25,719 bases of DNA from Avanaerovorax sp964442135 (GCA_964442135.1 CAYTYN010000020.1:1-25719); one strand, 5' to 3'; numbered from the stretch's first letter, positions 15,291 through 24,453 are shown. Numbers and translations: made by a program. Notes: generated by a model not told the origin, from the sequence alone.

Positions 15291-17606
15291 ATGAGTCATC
15301 TGGACCTTGACAGATATAACGATAGACAGAGAGAAGCGGTGACCTGTACAGAGGGGCCTCTTCTGGTGCTGGCGGGAGCAGGCTCGGGAAAGACGAGCAC
15401 CATGACCGGAAGGATAGCCTATCTTCTGGAGAGAGGGGTAAACCCATATAACATTTTGGCGGTTACATTTACCAATAAGGCGGCGGCAGAGATGAGGAGC
15501 CGGGTGGAGGCTTTGACCGAGGAAAGTGCGGCTCGGGAGATGTGGATAATGACATTTCACGCCATGTGCCTCAGGCTTTTAAGGATCCACGGAGACGTGC
15601 TGGGATATGACAGGAATTTTGTCATATACGACACAGGGGATCAGAAGACGTTGGTGAAGAGAATCCTTAAGGAGCTTAATCTAAACGAAAAGGAATTCTC
15701 CCCCGCCTACATGATGTCCGTCATAAGCGATAACAAGGAAAAGGAGATTTCGCCTCAAGGATACAGGCAGGGGACGGAGGAGAACTATAAGACAAAGGCC
15801 GTATACTCTGTCTACAGCCGATACGAGGAGACCCTTAAGGCCAACAACGCCATGGACTTTGACGACCTTCTCCTTAACGGGGTAAGGCTCTTTGAGAAGG
15901 ATCCCCGGGTGCTGGAGAAATACCGGGATCGGTTCAGATACATAATGGTAGACGAGTATCAAGACACCAATTACATCCAGTATAAGCTGATAAAGATGAT
16001 GGCCGGGGGTCACCACAACCTTTGCGTAGTAGGCGACGACGACCAGTGCATATACCAGTGGCGGGGAGCGGATATCAGAAACATACTGGATTTCGAGAAG
16101 GATTTTCCCGAAGCGAAGGTTATAAAGCTGGAGCAGAACTATCGGTCCGCGGGGAACATCCTGGCGGCGGCTCACTCGGTCATAGAGAATAACCGGGGGA
16201 GGAAGGCTAAGAAGCTTTGGACTGAGAAGGACGCCGGTCACAAGATAACCTATTACCGAGCCGACAGCGAAAAGGACGAAGCCTACTTCACGGCCAGGGA
16301 GATAGAGCTCCTTAAGACGGGGGACAGAGGCTACAGAGACTTTGCCGTGCTTTACAGAACCAACGCCCAGTCCAGACCCTTTGAAGAGATGTTCTCCCGT
16401 ATGGAGATACCCTACCGTATCCTGTCAGGACTTCGGTATTACGACAGGAAGGAGATAAAGGATATGCTGGCCTACATGAGGCTGGTGGTAAACCCGAAGG
16501 ACGACCTTTCTCTGAGAAGGATAATCAACGAGCCGAAGCGGGGCATGGGAGAGAAGTCCGTAGAGAAGCTGGCTGCCTTTGCTATGATAAAGGGTGAGAC
16601 CATGATAGAGGCCCTTCTTGACCCGGAGGTTCAGGATACTCTGCCGGGAAAGGGGAGGGAATCCATAGTCCGCATGGCGGAGTCTATCGCCCAATGCCGA
16701 TCCGAGAGGGAGAACCTGAGAGTCTCCGATATATACGATCTGCTTCTGGTGAACACGGGATACATGGAGGCTCTTGAAAAGTCCGGCGCTTCCGAGGATG
16801 AAACCAGAATAGAAAACCTTATGGAATTTAAATCGGTAATTTACGATTATGAAGAGGGAGCCTACAGAGAAGGAAAAAATCCCGACATAGAAGAGTTCAT
16901 GGAAAACATAGCCCTCATGGCAGATGTGGATAATCTGGACGAAAATGCGGACGCCGTAGTGCTCATGACCATGCACAGCGCCAAGGGACTGGAGTTTCCC
17001 GTGGTGTTCATGCCGGGAATGGAGGACGGACTCTTTCCCGGACACAGGGCCTTCGATTCCGTTTCCGCCATGGAGGAGGAGCGAAGGCTTTGCTACGTAG
17101 GCATGACTAGGGCTAAGGAGAGGCTGATTCTCTCCGGCGCTCAGGTGAGAACCATGTACGGGCGCAGCGACTGGACGAGGGAGTCCCTGTTTCTCCGAGA
17201 GCTGGATCCGAAGCTGGTGGAAGGAGACGGCATATATAAGCCGAAGAGCATGAGAGCCGGAGGCCCGGGAGTAGATACAGGGTCCTTAGACGGCTATTCG
17301 GCGAGAGACAAGGATTACTTCAATCCCTACGAAAAAATGGCGGCGGAGGCTGCCAAAGCCGGTCTGAGGTCAGATTCCAAAGCCTGCAACAGCTTGGGAT
17401 CGTCTATAAGCAATACCAAAAAGCGGGTGAGAGACGCCGCAATGTCAGCCGGCGGGGATTTTCAGCCGGGAGATACGGTGGAACACGGCAAGTTCGGCAG
17501 AGGTATGGTAGTGGAGCAGGATGAAAAAACCCTGACCGTCATATTCGATTCCGCCGGACGGAAGAAGCTGGCAAAGGGAATAGCTCCGATCAGAAAGGTG
17601 GATTAG
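15291..17606 (+). CDS. pcrA: ATP-dependent DNA helicase PcrA/UvrD
   Basis: Superfamily 1 3'-to-5' helicase for nucleotide-excision and replication-conflict repair. In 771 residues: Q-motif region LNDRQREAV-like (YNDRQREAV, 9-17), Walker A GAGSGKT (29-35), motif Ia TFTNKAAAEM (59-68), Walker B VDEYQDT (220-226), GDDDQCIYQWRGA (248-260), QNYRS (282-286), and late motifs TMHSAKGLEFPVVF and GMTRAKERL. The C-terminus (about 727-771) is the Tudor-like module GDTVEHGKFGRGMV that binds RNA polymerase in PcrA. GGAGGG precedes the ATG at 15291, which gives the family-like start; the frame is open back to an ATG at 15225 but those residues do not resemble the family. The ligA ATG follows its stop directly, the conserved Firmicutes pcrA-ligA pair. 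Confidence 0.97.
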   Translation: MSHLDLDRYNDRQREAVTCTEGPLLVLAGAGSGKTSTMTGRIAYLLERGVNPYNILAVTFTNKAAAEMRSRVEALTEESAAREMWIMTFHAMCLRLLRIHGDVLGYDRNFVIYDTGDQKTLVKRILKELNLNEKEFSPAYMMSVISDNKEKEISPQGYRQGTEENYKTKAVYSVYSRYEETLKANNAMDFDDLLLNGVRLFEKDPRVLEKYRDRFRYIMVDEYQDTNYIQYKLIKMMAGGHHNLCVVGDDDQCIYQWRGADIRNILDFEKDFPEAKVIKLEQNYRSAGNILAAAHSVIENNRGRKAKKLWTEKDAGHKITYYRADSEKDEAYFTAREIELLKTGDRGYRDFAVLYRTNAQSRPFEEMFSRMEIPYRILSGLRYYDRKEIKDMLAYMRLVVNPKDDLSLRRIINEPKRGMGEKSVEKLAAFAMIKGETMIEALLDPEVQDTLPGKGRESIVRMAESIAQCRSERENLRVSDIYDLLLVNTGYMEALEKSGASEDETRIENLMEFKSVIYDYEEGAYREGKNPDIEEFMENIALMADVDNLDENADAVVLMTMHSAKGLEFPVVFMPGMEDGLFPGHRAFDSVSAMEEERRLCYVGMTRAKERLILSGAQVRTMYGRSDWTRESLFLRELDPKLVEGDGIYKPKSMRAGGPGVDTGSLDGYSARDKDYFNPYEKMAAEAAKAGLRSDSKACNSLGSSISNTKKRVRDAAMSAGGDFQPGDTVEHGKFGRGMVVEQDEKTLTVIFDSAGRKKLAKGIAPIRKVD

Positions 17607-19592
17607 ATGGAAAAAGACGCAGGCGCCGCCATGGCCGCCCTAATAGAAAAGCTTAACGAAGCGTCCAGAGCCTATTACGGTGAAGGCCGTGAGATAATGT
17701 CCAATTACGAGTACGACGCTCTCTATGAGGAGCTGGAAAGGATGGAGCAGGAATCGGGAATCGTCCTCGGCGGAAGTCCCACCCAGCGGGTAGGATATGA
17801 AGTGGTCAGCCAGCTGCCTAAGGAGGCTCACCCTTCCAGAATGCTGTCTCTGGATAAGACGAAGAGCAGGGAAGAGCTGAAAGCTTGGCTGGGGGAGGAG
17901 GACGGCGTGCTTTCGTGGAAGCTGGACGGACTTACCGTGGTTATGACCTATGAAGGCGGCCGTCTGACAAAGGCTGTTACCCGTGGAAACGGCGATGTGG
18001 GGGAGGTCATAACGGCAAATGCCGGAACCTTTGTCAACGTTCCCGTCAAAATCGCATGGACCGGCTCCGTCGTGTTGAGAGGGGAGGCGGTCATAACCTA
18101 TGAGGACTTCGACAGGATAAACAGAGAGATAACGGACGCTGACGCCAAGTATAAAAATCCCAGAAACCTGTGCAGCGGCTCCGTAAGGCAGCTGGACAGC
18201 AGCATAACCGCCGCCCGTCAGGTGCGGTTTTATCCGTTTACTCTGGTCAGTGCGGAGGGGATGGATTTTCGCCTTCGCCGCCGACAGCTGGAGTGGCTTA
18301 CATCACAGGGCTTCGAAACCGTAGAGTGGAAACCGGTGGATAAGAGGAATATTTTAGAAGTCGTAGACTGGTTTCAGGATTCCATAGAGAAAAACCCTGT
18401 TCCCTCAGACGGACTGGTCCTCACCTTTGACGATATAGCCTACGGAGAGAGCCTGGGAACCACCGCTAAGGCTCCCAGAGACTCCATAGCCTTTAAATGG
18501 GCAGATCAGACTGCGGAGACCACCTTGAGAGAGATAGAATGGAGCCCGTCAAGGACAGGGCTTATAAATCCCGTAGCCATATTCGATCCGGTTCAGCTTG
18601 AAGGCACCACCGTGACAAGAGCCTCCGTTCACAACGTCAGCATCATGGAGGAACTGGCGCTGGGAGTAGGGGACAGAATTAAGGTGTATAAGGCTAATAT
18701 GATAATACCTCAGATAGGCGAGAACCTGAGCAAGAGCGGCACAGCCGCGCCTCCTAGGCTCTGTCCCGTCTGCGGCAAGGCCACTGCCATAAAGTCGGAA
18801 AACGGAGTCAAGACTCTGTGGTGCGAAAATCCCGAATGTCTTGCCAAGGAGATAAAGGGATTTACACTCTTTGTCAGCAGAGACGCCATGAACATAGAGG
18901 GCCTTTCGGAAGGAACCATAGAAAAGCTTATAGGCAGAGGCATCGTCAAAGAGCCGGCGGATCTTCTGAAGGTTTCGGAACGGCGGGATGACATAGTGGA
19001 GATGGAAGGCTTAGGGGAGAAGTCCTTCGAGAATCTGGCGTCCTCCGTGGAAAGAGCGAGGCACACTACCCCGGAGAGGCTGCTCTACGCCCTCGGCATA
19101 CCGGGAATCGGCACGGCCAACGCCCGGGCAATCGCCGCGGCCTGCGGCAGAAGCTGGGCTAAGATTACATCGCTGACGAAGGAGGAGCTGACCGCCATCG
19201 ACGGCATAGGGGAGGTTCTGGCAGAGGGTTACGTAAGATTTTTCGCGGATCCTGAGAAGGCGGCCCGGGTCAGAGCTGTCGAGGAGCTGGTGGTCATGGA
19301 CGAGACCCCGGAGGAAAGGAATGACTTTTTCAAGGGGCTGACCTTCGTCATAACGGGAGCTTTAAACTACTACGAAAACAGAGACGCCCTCAAGAGAGAG
19401 ATCGAAGGAGCGGGAGGCAGGGTGGCAGGCTCTGTCAGCTCGAAGACCAGCTATCTTGTCAACAACGATACCACCTCCGGCTCCGGAAAAAACAGAAAGG
19501 CCAAAGAGCTGAAAATTCCCGTGGTAGACGAGGCTCAGGTAAAGGAGTGGCTGGAAGCCGGCAAGCGGCCGCCGAATCCTGTACAGCGATAA
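17607..19592 (+). CDS. ligA: NAD-dependent DNA ligase LigA (divergent clostridial type)
   Basis: Seals nicks in replication and repair using NAD+. The 661 residues include an N-terminal Ia region with YYGEGREIMSNYEYDALY (23-40), the adenylation site SWKLDG with nucleophile Lys105, TRGNGDVGEV (125-134), LRGE (157-160) and NPRNLCSGSVRQLD (184-197). An OB-fold follows, then a four-cysteine zinc site (Cys 386, 389, 406, 411), helix-hairpin-helix repeats with GIPGIGTANA (497-506) and DGIGEVLAE (532-540), and a C-terminal BRCT domain (about 575-655). Canonical LigA has RGDGxxGEDVT where this has RGNGDVGEVIT, and NPRNAAAGSLRQLD where this has NPRNLCSGSVRQLD. All domains are present, so it is probably active. 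The ATG follows the pcrA stop without a gap, so the two are translationally coupled. Confidence 0.95.
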   Translation: MEKDAGAAMAALIEKLNEASRAYYGEGREIMSNYEYDALYEELERMEQESGIVLGGSPTQRVGYEVVSQLPKEAHPSRMLSLDKTKSREELKAWLGEEDGVLSWKLDGLTVVMTYEGGRLTKAVTRGNGDVGEVITANAGTFVNVPVKIAWTGSVVLRGEAVITYEDFDRINREITDADAKYKNPRNLCSGSVRQLDSSITAARQVRFYPFTLVSAEGMDFRLRRRQLEWLTSQGFETVEWKPVDKRNILEVVDWFQDSIEKNPVPSDGLVLTFDDIAYGESLGTTAKAPRDSIAFKWADQTAETTLREIEWSPSRTGLINPVAIFDPVQLEGTTVTRASVHNVSIMEELALGVGDRIKVYKANMIIPQIGENLSKSGTAAPPRLCPVCGKATAIKSENGVKTLWCENPECLAKEIKGFTLFVSRDAMNIEGLSEGTIEKLIGRGIVKEPADLLKVSERRDDIVEMEGLGEKSFENLASSVERARHTTPERLLYALGIPGIGTANARAIAAACGRSWAKITSLTKEELTAIDGIGEVLAEGYVRFFADPEKAARVRAVEELVVMDETPEERNDFFKGLTFVITGALNYYENRDALKREIEGAGGRVAGSVSSKTSYLVNNDTTSGSGKNRKAKELKIPVVDEAQVKEWLEAGKRPPNPVQR

Positions 19593-19597
19593 ATGCA

Positions 19598-19626
19598 TTG
19601 CAGTCCACAACATATAGTGATATAAT
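19598..19626 (+). promoter_or_regulatory. Candidate extended -10 promoter for the ribonucleotide reductase operon
   Basis: TTGCAG (19598-19603), a 17-base spacer and a perfect TATAAT (19621-19626) preceded by TG one base away. The start would be near 19633, about 33 bases before the ATG. Located in the only gap between ligA and the reductase gene. Confidence 0.6.
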
Positions 19627-19665
19627 CAGTAGATGTTAATAGATAATGTGTACAGGAGGGAAAAC

Positions 19666-21960
19666 ATGGCAGTCAGCGATATAAGCGAAAACGCCCTGAC
19701 CGTGCTGAGAAAGCGGTATCTGGCCAAGGACGAAGACGGAAACGTGGTGGAAACAGTAGAGGAAATGTTCAGGCGAGTGGCGGACGAAATAGCCGGCGTA
19801 GATGCTAAGTACGACCCTGCCGCGAATACCCGAAAGGTAAGCGATGAGTTTTATGAGCTGATGACGGACCTCAGGTTCTTGCCCAACTCTCCTACTCTGA
19901 TGAACGCCGGAAGGATGTTAGGACAGCTTTCCGCTTGTTTTGTGCTGCCCGTAGAAGACAGCATGGAGGGAATATTCGATTCGGTGAAGAACGCCGCTCT
20001 CATCCATAAATCCGGCGGCGGAACAGGATTTTCATTCTCCAGACTTCGCCAAAGCGGTTCCGCTGTAAGGTCCACCGGAGGAGTGGCCAGCGGGCCGGTA
20101 AGCTTCATGAAGGTGTTCAATTCCGCCACTGAGGCTGTAAAGCAGGGAGGGACCAGAAGAGGAGCCAATATGGGGGTGCTCAGGGTCGACCATCCTGACA
20201 TAGTAGATTTCATAAACTGCAAGGCCGATAATAAGGAGATAAATAACTTCAACATAAGCGTAGGTCTGACAGAGGCCTTTATGGAGGCTGTGGAAAGGGA
20301 AACCGATTACGACCTGATAGATCCTAAGACAAAGCAGGTGGTAGGCCACCTGAGCGCCGTCAAGGTCTTCGACATGATAGTAGATCACGCATGGAAGAAC
20401 GGGGAGCCGGGTATCATATTCTTAGACAGACTGAACAGGGACAATGTGACGCCGACAGTGGGAGAGATAGAGAGCACCAACCCTTGCGGCGAGCAGCCTC
20501 TCCTTCCGTATGAAAGCTGCAACCTAGGCTCCGTAAATTTGGTCAAAATGCTGAGGACGACCTTGACCGGTTACGAATTCGACTTCGGTCTGATGGAGGA
20601 GACGGTGAAGCAGGCCGTCCACTTCCTTGATAACGTTATAGACGCCAATAACTATCCTCTCGATAAGATAGGGGAGACCACAAGAGCGTCGAGAAAGATC
20701 GGATTGGGAGTAATGGGATGGGCAGACGCTCTCCTCCTCATGGGGATACCCTACGACTCTGACGAGGCCGTCGCCCTTGCCGATAGGGTTATGGGATTTA
20801 TAAATAACACAGGCCACGCGGCCAGCGCCGCTCTGGCGGCGAAAAGAGGGGCATTTCCTCTCTTCGAGGTGAGCACCTTAAAGGACGGCGAGCCTGTGAG
20901 GAACGCCACAGTTACCACCATAGCTCCTACGGGAACCCTGTCAATTATCGCAGGATGCTCCTCGGGAGTTGAGCCGGTATTCGCTTACGCCTTCATAAGG
21001 AACATACTGGATAATACGGAGATGACAGAGGCTAACCCTATTCTCGGCGAGAAGCTGAAGGAGCTGGGACTGTATAACGAGGCTCTTTTGAAGAAGATTG
21101 CAGAGGAAGGCACAGTCGCCCACTGCGAGGAGATACCTCCGGATGTGAGGAGGGTGTTCGTGTGCGCTCACGATATCAAGCCGGAGGCTCACGTCAGGAT
21201 GCAGGCAGTCTTCCAGCGCCACACTGACAACGCCGTTTCAAAGACCGTAAACTTTCCTAAGGAGGCTACGAGAAACGACGTGAGAGAGGTTTACATGAGA
21301 GCCTACAAGGAAGGGTGCAAAGGCGTTACCATATACAGAGACGGGAGCAGAGAGGAGCAGGTCTTAAATATAGGATCGGTAAACAGGGAAGGGACACCCC
21401 CTCAGCCTGCGTCTGCGGCGGCAGGCTACGGCCACATAGAGCCGAGACCCCGTCCGGCCGTCACTAAAGGCTTCACCGAAAAGATGAAGATCGGGTGCGG
21501 AAGCCTCTACGTGACCACCAACTACGACGAAAACGGCATATGCGAGGTGTTCACCAGCACGGGGAAGGCCGGCGGATGTCCGAGCCAGAGCGAAGCTACG
21601 GCAAGGCTGGTATCCGTTGCTTTAAGGAGCGGCATATCCGTAAACGAGGTTTACGATCAGCTCAAGGGAATAAGATGTCCGTCCACCATAAGACAGCAGG
21701 GTATGAGCTGTACCTCGTGTCCCGACGCCATAGCGAAGATCATAATGAAGGTGTCCAAGGTAATAGAGGATTCCGAGGAAAAGGGACAGGACCCGATAGG
21801 AGCTCCTGAACCGTTTAAAGTGAGGACCGAAAAGGCGGATCCTTCCTGTGAGCCGGCAACTGCCGGCGAGATCCACGTTTGCCCTGAGTGCGGAAGCGTA
21901 GTGGAGCACGAGGGTGGATGCGTAATATGCAGGAGCTGCGGATTTTCCAAGTGCGGATGA
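19666..21960 (+). CDS. nrdJ: Adenosylcobalamin-dependent (class II) ribonucleoside-diphosphate reductase
   Basis: Makes deoxyribonucleotides with a cobalamin-generated thiyl radical, working with or without oxygen. In 764 residues: FLPNSPTLMNAG (71-82), LSACFVLPVEDS with redox Cys91, KSGGGTGFSFSRLR (115-128), the active-site NPCGEQPL with Asn272, thiyl Cys274 and Glu276, and redox partner Cys285. The Cys91/274/285 arrangement matches the Thermotoga maritima enzyme (Cys 322 and 333 also 11 apart). No ATP-cone precedes the barrel. The last 60 residues are Cys-rich, CPECGSV...CVICRSCGFSKCG, the usual redox-shuttle or zinc-ribbon tail. An in-frame ATG at 19633 exists, but 19666 follows CAGGAGGG. 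The sirtuin gene starts 30 bases after the stop, so an operon is likely. No cobalamin riboswitch was recognised upstream. Confidence 0.96.
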   Translation: MAVSDISENALTVLRKRYLAKDEDGNVVETVEEMFRRVADEIAGVDAKYDPAANTRKVSDEFYELMTDLRFLPNSPTLMNAGRMLGQLSACFVLPVEDSMEGIFDSVKNAALIHKSGGGTGFSFSRLRQSGSAVRSTGGVASGPVSFMKVFNSATEAVKQGGTRRGANMGVLRVDHPDIVDFINCKADNKEINNFNISVGLTEAFMEAVERETDYDLIDPKTKQVVGHLSAVKVFDMIVDHAWKNGEPGIIFLDRLNRDNVTPTVGEIESTNPCGEQPLLPYESCNLGSVNLVKMLRTTLTGYEFDFGLMEETVKQAVHFLDNVIDANNYPLDKIGETTRASRKIGLGVMGWADALLLMGIPYDSDEAVALADRVMGFINNTGHAASAALAAKRGAFPLFEVSTLKDGEPVRNATVTTIAPTGTLSIIAGCSSGVEPVFAYAFIRNILDNTEMTEANPILGEKLKELGLYNEALLKKIAEEGTVAHCEEIPPDVRRVFVCAHDIKPEAHVRMQAVFQRHTDNAVSKTVNFPKEATRNDVREVYMRAYKEGCKGVTIYRDGSREEQVLNIGSVNREGTPPQPASAAAGYGHIEPRPRPAVTKGFTEKMKIGCGSLYVTTNYDENGICEVFTSTGKAGGCPSQSEATARLVSVALRSGISVNEVYDQLKGIRCPSTIRQQGMSCTSCPDAIAKIIMKVSKVIEDSEEKGQDPIGAPEPFKVRTEKADPSCEPATAGEIHVCPECGSVVEHEGGCVICRSCGFSKCG

Positions 21961-21990
21961 TGAGACAGATGCCCGAAAAGGATAGAGAGT

Positions 21991-22713
21991 ATGGATGAGA
22001 AGCTGAAAAAAGTCATAGATGACAGCGGCTCGGTGGTCTTCTTCGGAGGGGCGGGAGTATCGACGGAGAGCGGGATTCCGGACTTTCGATCTGAGTCCGG
22101 ACTGTATCACGCTGAGCAGGTGTACGGCTACCCGCCTGAAACCATGCTGTCCGCCGATTTCTTTGAACGGAATACGGAGCTGTTCTTCCGCTACTATAAG
22201 GAGAACCTGATCTACGAGGATGCTGAGCCTAACGGAGCCCACAGGGCCCTCGCCCGTATGGAAAGAGAGGGAAAGCTGATGGGAGTAGTGACTCAGAACA
22301 TAGACGGTCTCCACCAAAAGGCAGGTAGCCGGCGGGTTTACGAGCTTCACGGCAGCGTGCTGAGAAATTACTGTAAAAAGTGCGGGCAATTCTATGATCT
22401 TGGGTATATAATGGACAGAGAGCACTGTGAGCGCGGGATTCCGTACTGCAAATGCGGAGGAATGATAAAGCCGGACGTGGTTCTCTACGGCGAGATGCTG
22501 GAGGAAAGGGTCATCGAGGGAGCCGTAAGCGCCATATCTAAAGCCGATACCCTTATAATAGGGGGAACGTCTCTGGCGGTGTATCCGGCGGCAGGGCTGA
22601 TAAATTACTTTCGGGGCAGAACTATGGTGCTTATAAATAAGACGAGGACTCCTTACGACAGCAGGGCGGATTTGGTAATATACGATTCTATAGGAAAGGT
22701 AATGGGTGATTGA
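21991..22713 (+). CDS. NAD-dependent protein deacylase, sirtuin family (CobB/Sir2)
   Basis: Removes acyl groups from lysines using NAD+, releasing nicotinamide and O-acyl-ADP-ribose. In 240 residues: GAGVSTESGIPDFR (20-33), TQNIDGLH (101-108), catalytic His120 in ELHGS, zinc ligands Cys128, Cys131, Cys153 and Cys155, PDVVLYGE (161-168) and GGTSLAVYPAAGLI for the NAD pocket. Length is typical of bacterial class U/III sirtuins. Start supported by AAAAGGA eight bases upstream, a moderate site. It lies between the reductase and surE, overlapping surE by one base (TGATG). A macro-domain gene, whose family can process the sirtuin by-product, lies at 1656-2210 but is not linked in operon. Confidence 0.95.
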   Translation: MDEKLKKVIDDSGSVVFFGGAGVSTESGIPDFRSESGLYHAEQVYGYPPETMLSADFFERNTELFFRYYKENLIYEDAEPNGAHRALARMEREGKLMGVVTQNIDGLHQKAGSRRVYELHGSVLRNYCKKCGQFYDLGYIMDREHCERGIPYCKCGGMIKPDVVLYGEMLEERVIEGAVSAISKADTLIIGGTSLAVYPAAGLINYFRGRTMVLINKTRTPYDSRADLVIYDSIGKVMGD

Positions 22714-23468
22714 TGAATTTTCTTCTTGTAAACGACGACGGGATAAATTCACCGGGGCTTCACGCTTTAGCGAAGGCCGCGGCATCCGCCGGCAAAGTGT
22801 ACGTATGCGCTCCGGCGGACCAGCAGAGTGCCAAGAGCCACAGCATAACTCTTGAAAAGCCGGTTCCCCTTTACGAGAGAGAGTTCCCTTTCGCTGAGAA
22901 GGCATGGAGCGTCGGCGGAACGCCGGCAGACTGCACCAGAATGGGTCTTCAGCTTTGCAGGAAAGGGGGCGTAGAGATAGATCTGGTTCTCTCAGGAATC
23001 AATTTAGGCGCTAACCTGGGAAAGGACACCATATATTCCGGAACAGTAGCCGCGGCTTTGGAGGCCGCTATGGATGGAGTACATGGAATGGCGGTTTCCG
23101 TGGGCAACCACGAGGCAGTCCACTTTGACGGAGCATGCTCCGTGGCCATGGGTCTGGTGAACAGAGTAGTGAAGGAGCTTCCGCCGGAGATCGTGCTCAG
23201 CATCAACGTACCCGACATACCTGAAGAGGAGCTGAAGGGAGTCAGAGTAGTCGGCCTGGGTCCCAGATTTTATAAGGACCAATTCGTAGAGACTTCCGAA
23301 GGCTTTTACGGGTTGTTAGGGGAGCCTATAGACGGGAGTGAATACGATCCCCTGACCGTGGATGTGGCGGCTTTGAGGGAGATGTACGCCGCAGTTACGC
23401 CTTTAGGGTTCGACCTTACCGCTGCAGCGGGTTTTGATATAATAAAGAATTGGAGTTTTCAGTTATGA
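22713..23468 (+). CDS. surE: 5'/3'-nucleotidase SurE
   Basis: Metal-dependent phosphatase acting on nucleoside monophosphates, with a role in survival and nucleotide salvage. The 251 residues begin MNFLLVNDDGINSPG, with metal ligands Asp8 and Asp9 and Ser/Asn contacts in DQQSAKSHSIT (about 37-47) and SGINLGANLGKDTIYSGTVAAALEA (from about 92). These are the family hallmarks. A TTG codon directly before the ATG would add only one residue; the ATG, overlapping the sirtuin TGA by one base, was chosen. The downstream DUF2156 gene overlaps the surE stop by four bases, so the three are translationally coupled. Confidence 0.96.
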   Translation: MNFLLVNDDGINSPGLHALAKAAASAGKVYVCAPADQQSAKSHSITLEKPVPLYEREFPFAEKAWSVGGTPADCTRMGLQLCRKGGVEIDLVLSGINLGANLGKDTIYSGTVAAALEAAMDGVHGMAVSVGNHEAVHFDGACSVAMGLVNRVVKELPPEIVLSINVPDIPEEELKGVRVVGLGPRFYKDQFVETSEGFYGLLGEPIDGSEYDPLTVDVAALREMYAAVTPLGFDLTAAAGFDIIKNWSFQL

Positions 23469-24403
23469 ACATATTCAGTCAGAATTTCGATGAAATCACT
23501 GACGAAGACCGAAAGACCCTGGAGGAGTATTTCTGTGGTTTCGACTACCGGGGAGCCGGGTACACCTTCATGGCTAACTATATTTGGAGGAACACTCAAT
23601 GCCTCTGCTGGGAGGTCATAGACGGGTACATGTGTATAGCCGGCGCCGACTGCATAATCGGAGAGCCCAGCGCTATCATGTCCATGCCCCTCACCAAGGA
23701 CGGGTCATACGATCCTGAAAGGTTGAGATCTGCCATCCTGGAGGCTAAGCGGAGATTTACGGAGAGAAAGATCCCGTTCAGAATGGTTCTCGTCCCTTCT
23801 CACATGAGGAGGTTCCTGGAGGAGGCCTTTCCGGGTCAGGTTGAGTTTACCCACAAGAGGAACGCGGACGAGTATGTGTATTTGAAGGATAAGCTGATTA
23901 ACCTGAGCGGAAGAGCTCTCCATAAGAAGAAAAACCATCTGAACTACTTTCTGAAGACATATGAATACCAAGGACGTCCTTTGAAATGCTCCGACCTAGA
24001 TGACGTGATGAGTCTGACGGCTGCGATACAGAAGGTCAGAGATTACGGTGAGGATGAAGGTGAAAGTCTGAAAATGGAGGCTGCGGCCATAGAAGAGGCT
24101 ATGGCCTTTGTGGAGGAGGACAACGTCTATTCCGTAGGGATATACATAGACGGAAAGCTGGCGGCGTTTTCCATAGGCGAAAGGCTTTGGAAGGACACGG
24201 CCGCAGCTCATTTTGAAAAAGCATCGGATGACTATCGGGGACTTTACCAGCTGGTAGCCAGGGAATTCTGCCTGAGCCTCCCTGAGGAGATAATATACGT
24301 GAACAGGGAGGAGGACATGGGAATGGAGAATCTAAGGCAGGCGAAGGAAGCCTTGAGACCCGATCACATGGAAGAGAAATACTCATGTTCCTTTTTGGTA
24401 TAA
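23465..24403 (+). CDS. DUF2156 domain protein (phosphatidylglycerol lysyltransferase C-terminal-like, GNAT fold)
   Basis: A 312-residue soluble protein resembling the DUF2156 family, related to the aminoacyl-transferase domain of MprF but without its membrane part. Seen: a conserved N-terminal FRGAGYTF-like segment (DYRGAGYTFMANYIW, about 27-41), LSGRALHKKKNHLNYF (about 153-168, the typical family signature), and a C-terminal acyltransferase-like part with YSVGIYIDGKLAAFSIGE (about 221-238) and HFEKASDDYRGLYQLV (about 247-262), then YVNREEDMGMENLRQAK. Substrate unknown; the family is often proposed to transfer amino acids or acyl groups. GGAG nine bases upstream supports the ATG, which overlaps the surE stop (ATGA). 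A TTG start 15 bases earlier is less likely. Confidence 0.9.
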   Translation: MNIFSQNFDEITDEDRKTLEEYFCGFDYRGAGYTFMANYIWRNTQCLCWEVIDGYMCIAGADCIIGEPSAIMSMPLTKDGSYDPERLRSAILEAKRRFTERKIPFRMVLVPSHMRRFLEEAFPGQVEFTHKRNADEYVYLKDKLINLSGRALHKKKNHLNYFLKTYEYQGRPLKCSDLDDVMSLTAAIQKVRDYGEDEGESLKMEAAAIEEAMAFVEEDNVYSVGIYIDGKLAAFSIGERLWKDTAAAHFEKASDDYRGLYQLVAREFCLSLPEEIIYVNREEDMGMENLRQAKEALRPDHMEEKYSCSFLV

Positions 24404-24404
24404 T
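24396..24404 (+). promoter_or_regulatory. Candidate extended -10 promoter for the thiolase gene
   Basis: TGGTATAAT is an ideal extended -10 overlapping the stop codon of the DUF2156 gene; no good -35 is seen at 17 bases, which extended -10 promoters tolerate. The start would be near 24411, giving a leader of about 60 bases that contains a GC-rich hairpin. Confidence 0.45.
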
Positions 24405-24434
24405 TACTATAAGGGTTTCCCGATGGTCAGTTAG

Positions 24435-24453
24435 CGTGCCGCGGCGCGGCGTG
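24435..24453 (+). promoter_or_regulatory. GC-rich hairpin just upstream of the thiolase ribosome binding site
   Basis: GCCGC-GGC-GCGGC (24438-24450) forms a tight stem extendable to eight pairs with two wobbles (24435-24453). The stem ends a few bases before AAAGGAGG (24456-24463). It is CpG-rich unlike its surroundings. It might stabilise the leader or modulate translation; no known riboswitch was recognised. Confidence 0.4.

Noticed and set aside
21622..22905. 427-codon open frame antisense to the reductase, sirtuin and surE genes
   Set aside because: Antisense to three well-supported genes; its translation is Ser/Arg/Tyr/His-rich with no family resemblance, as expected from the codon bias of the true genes.
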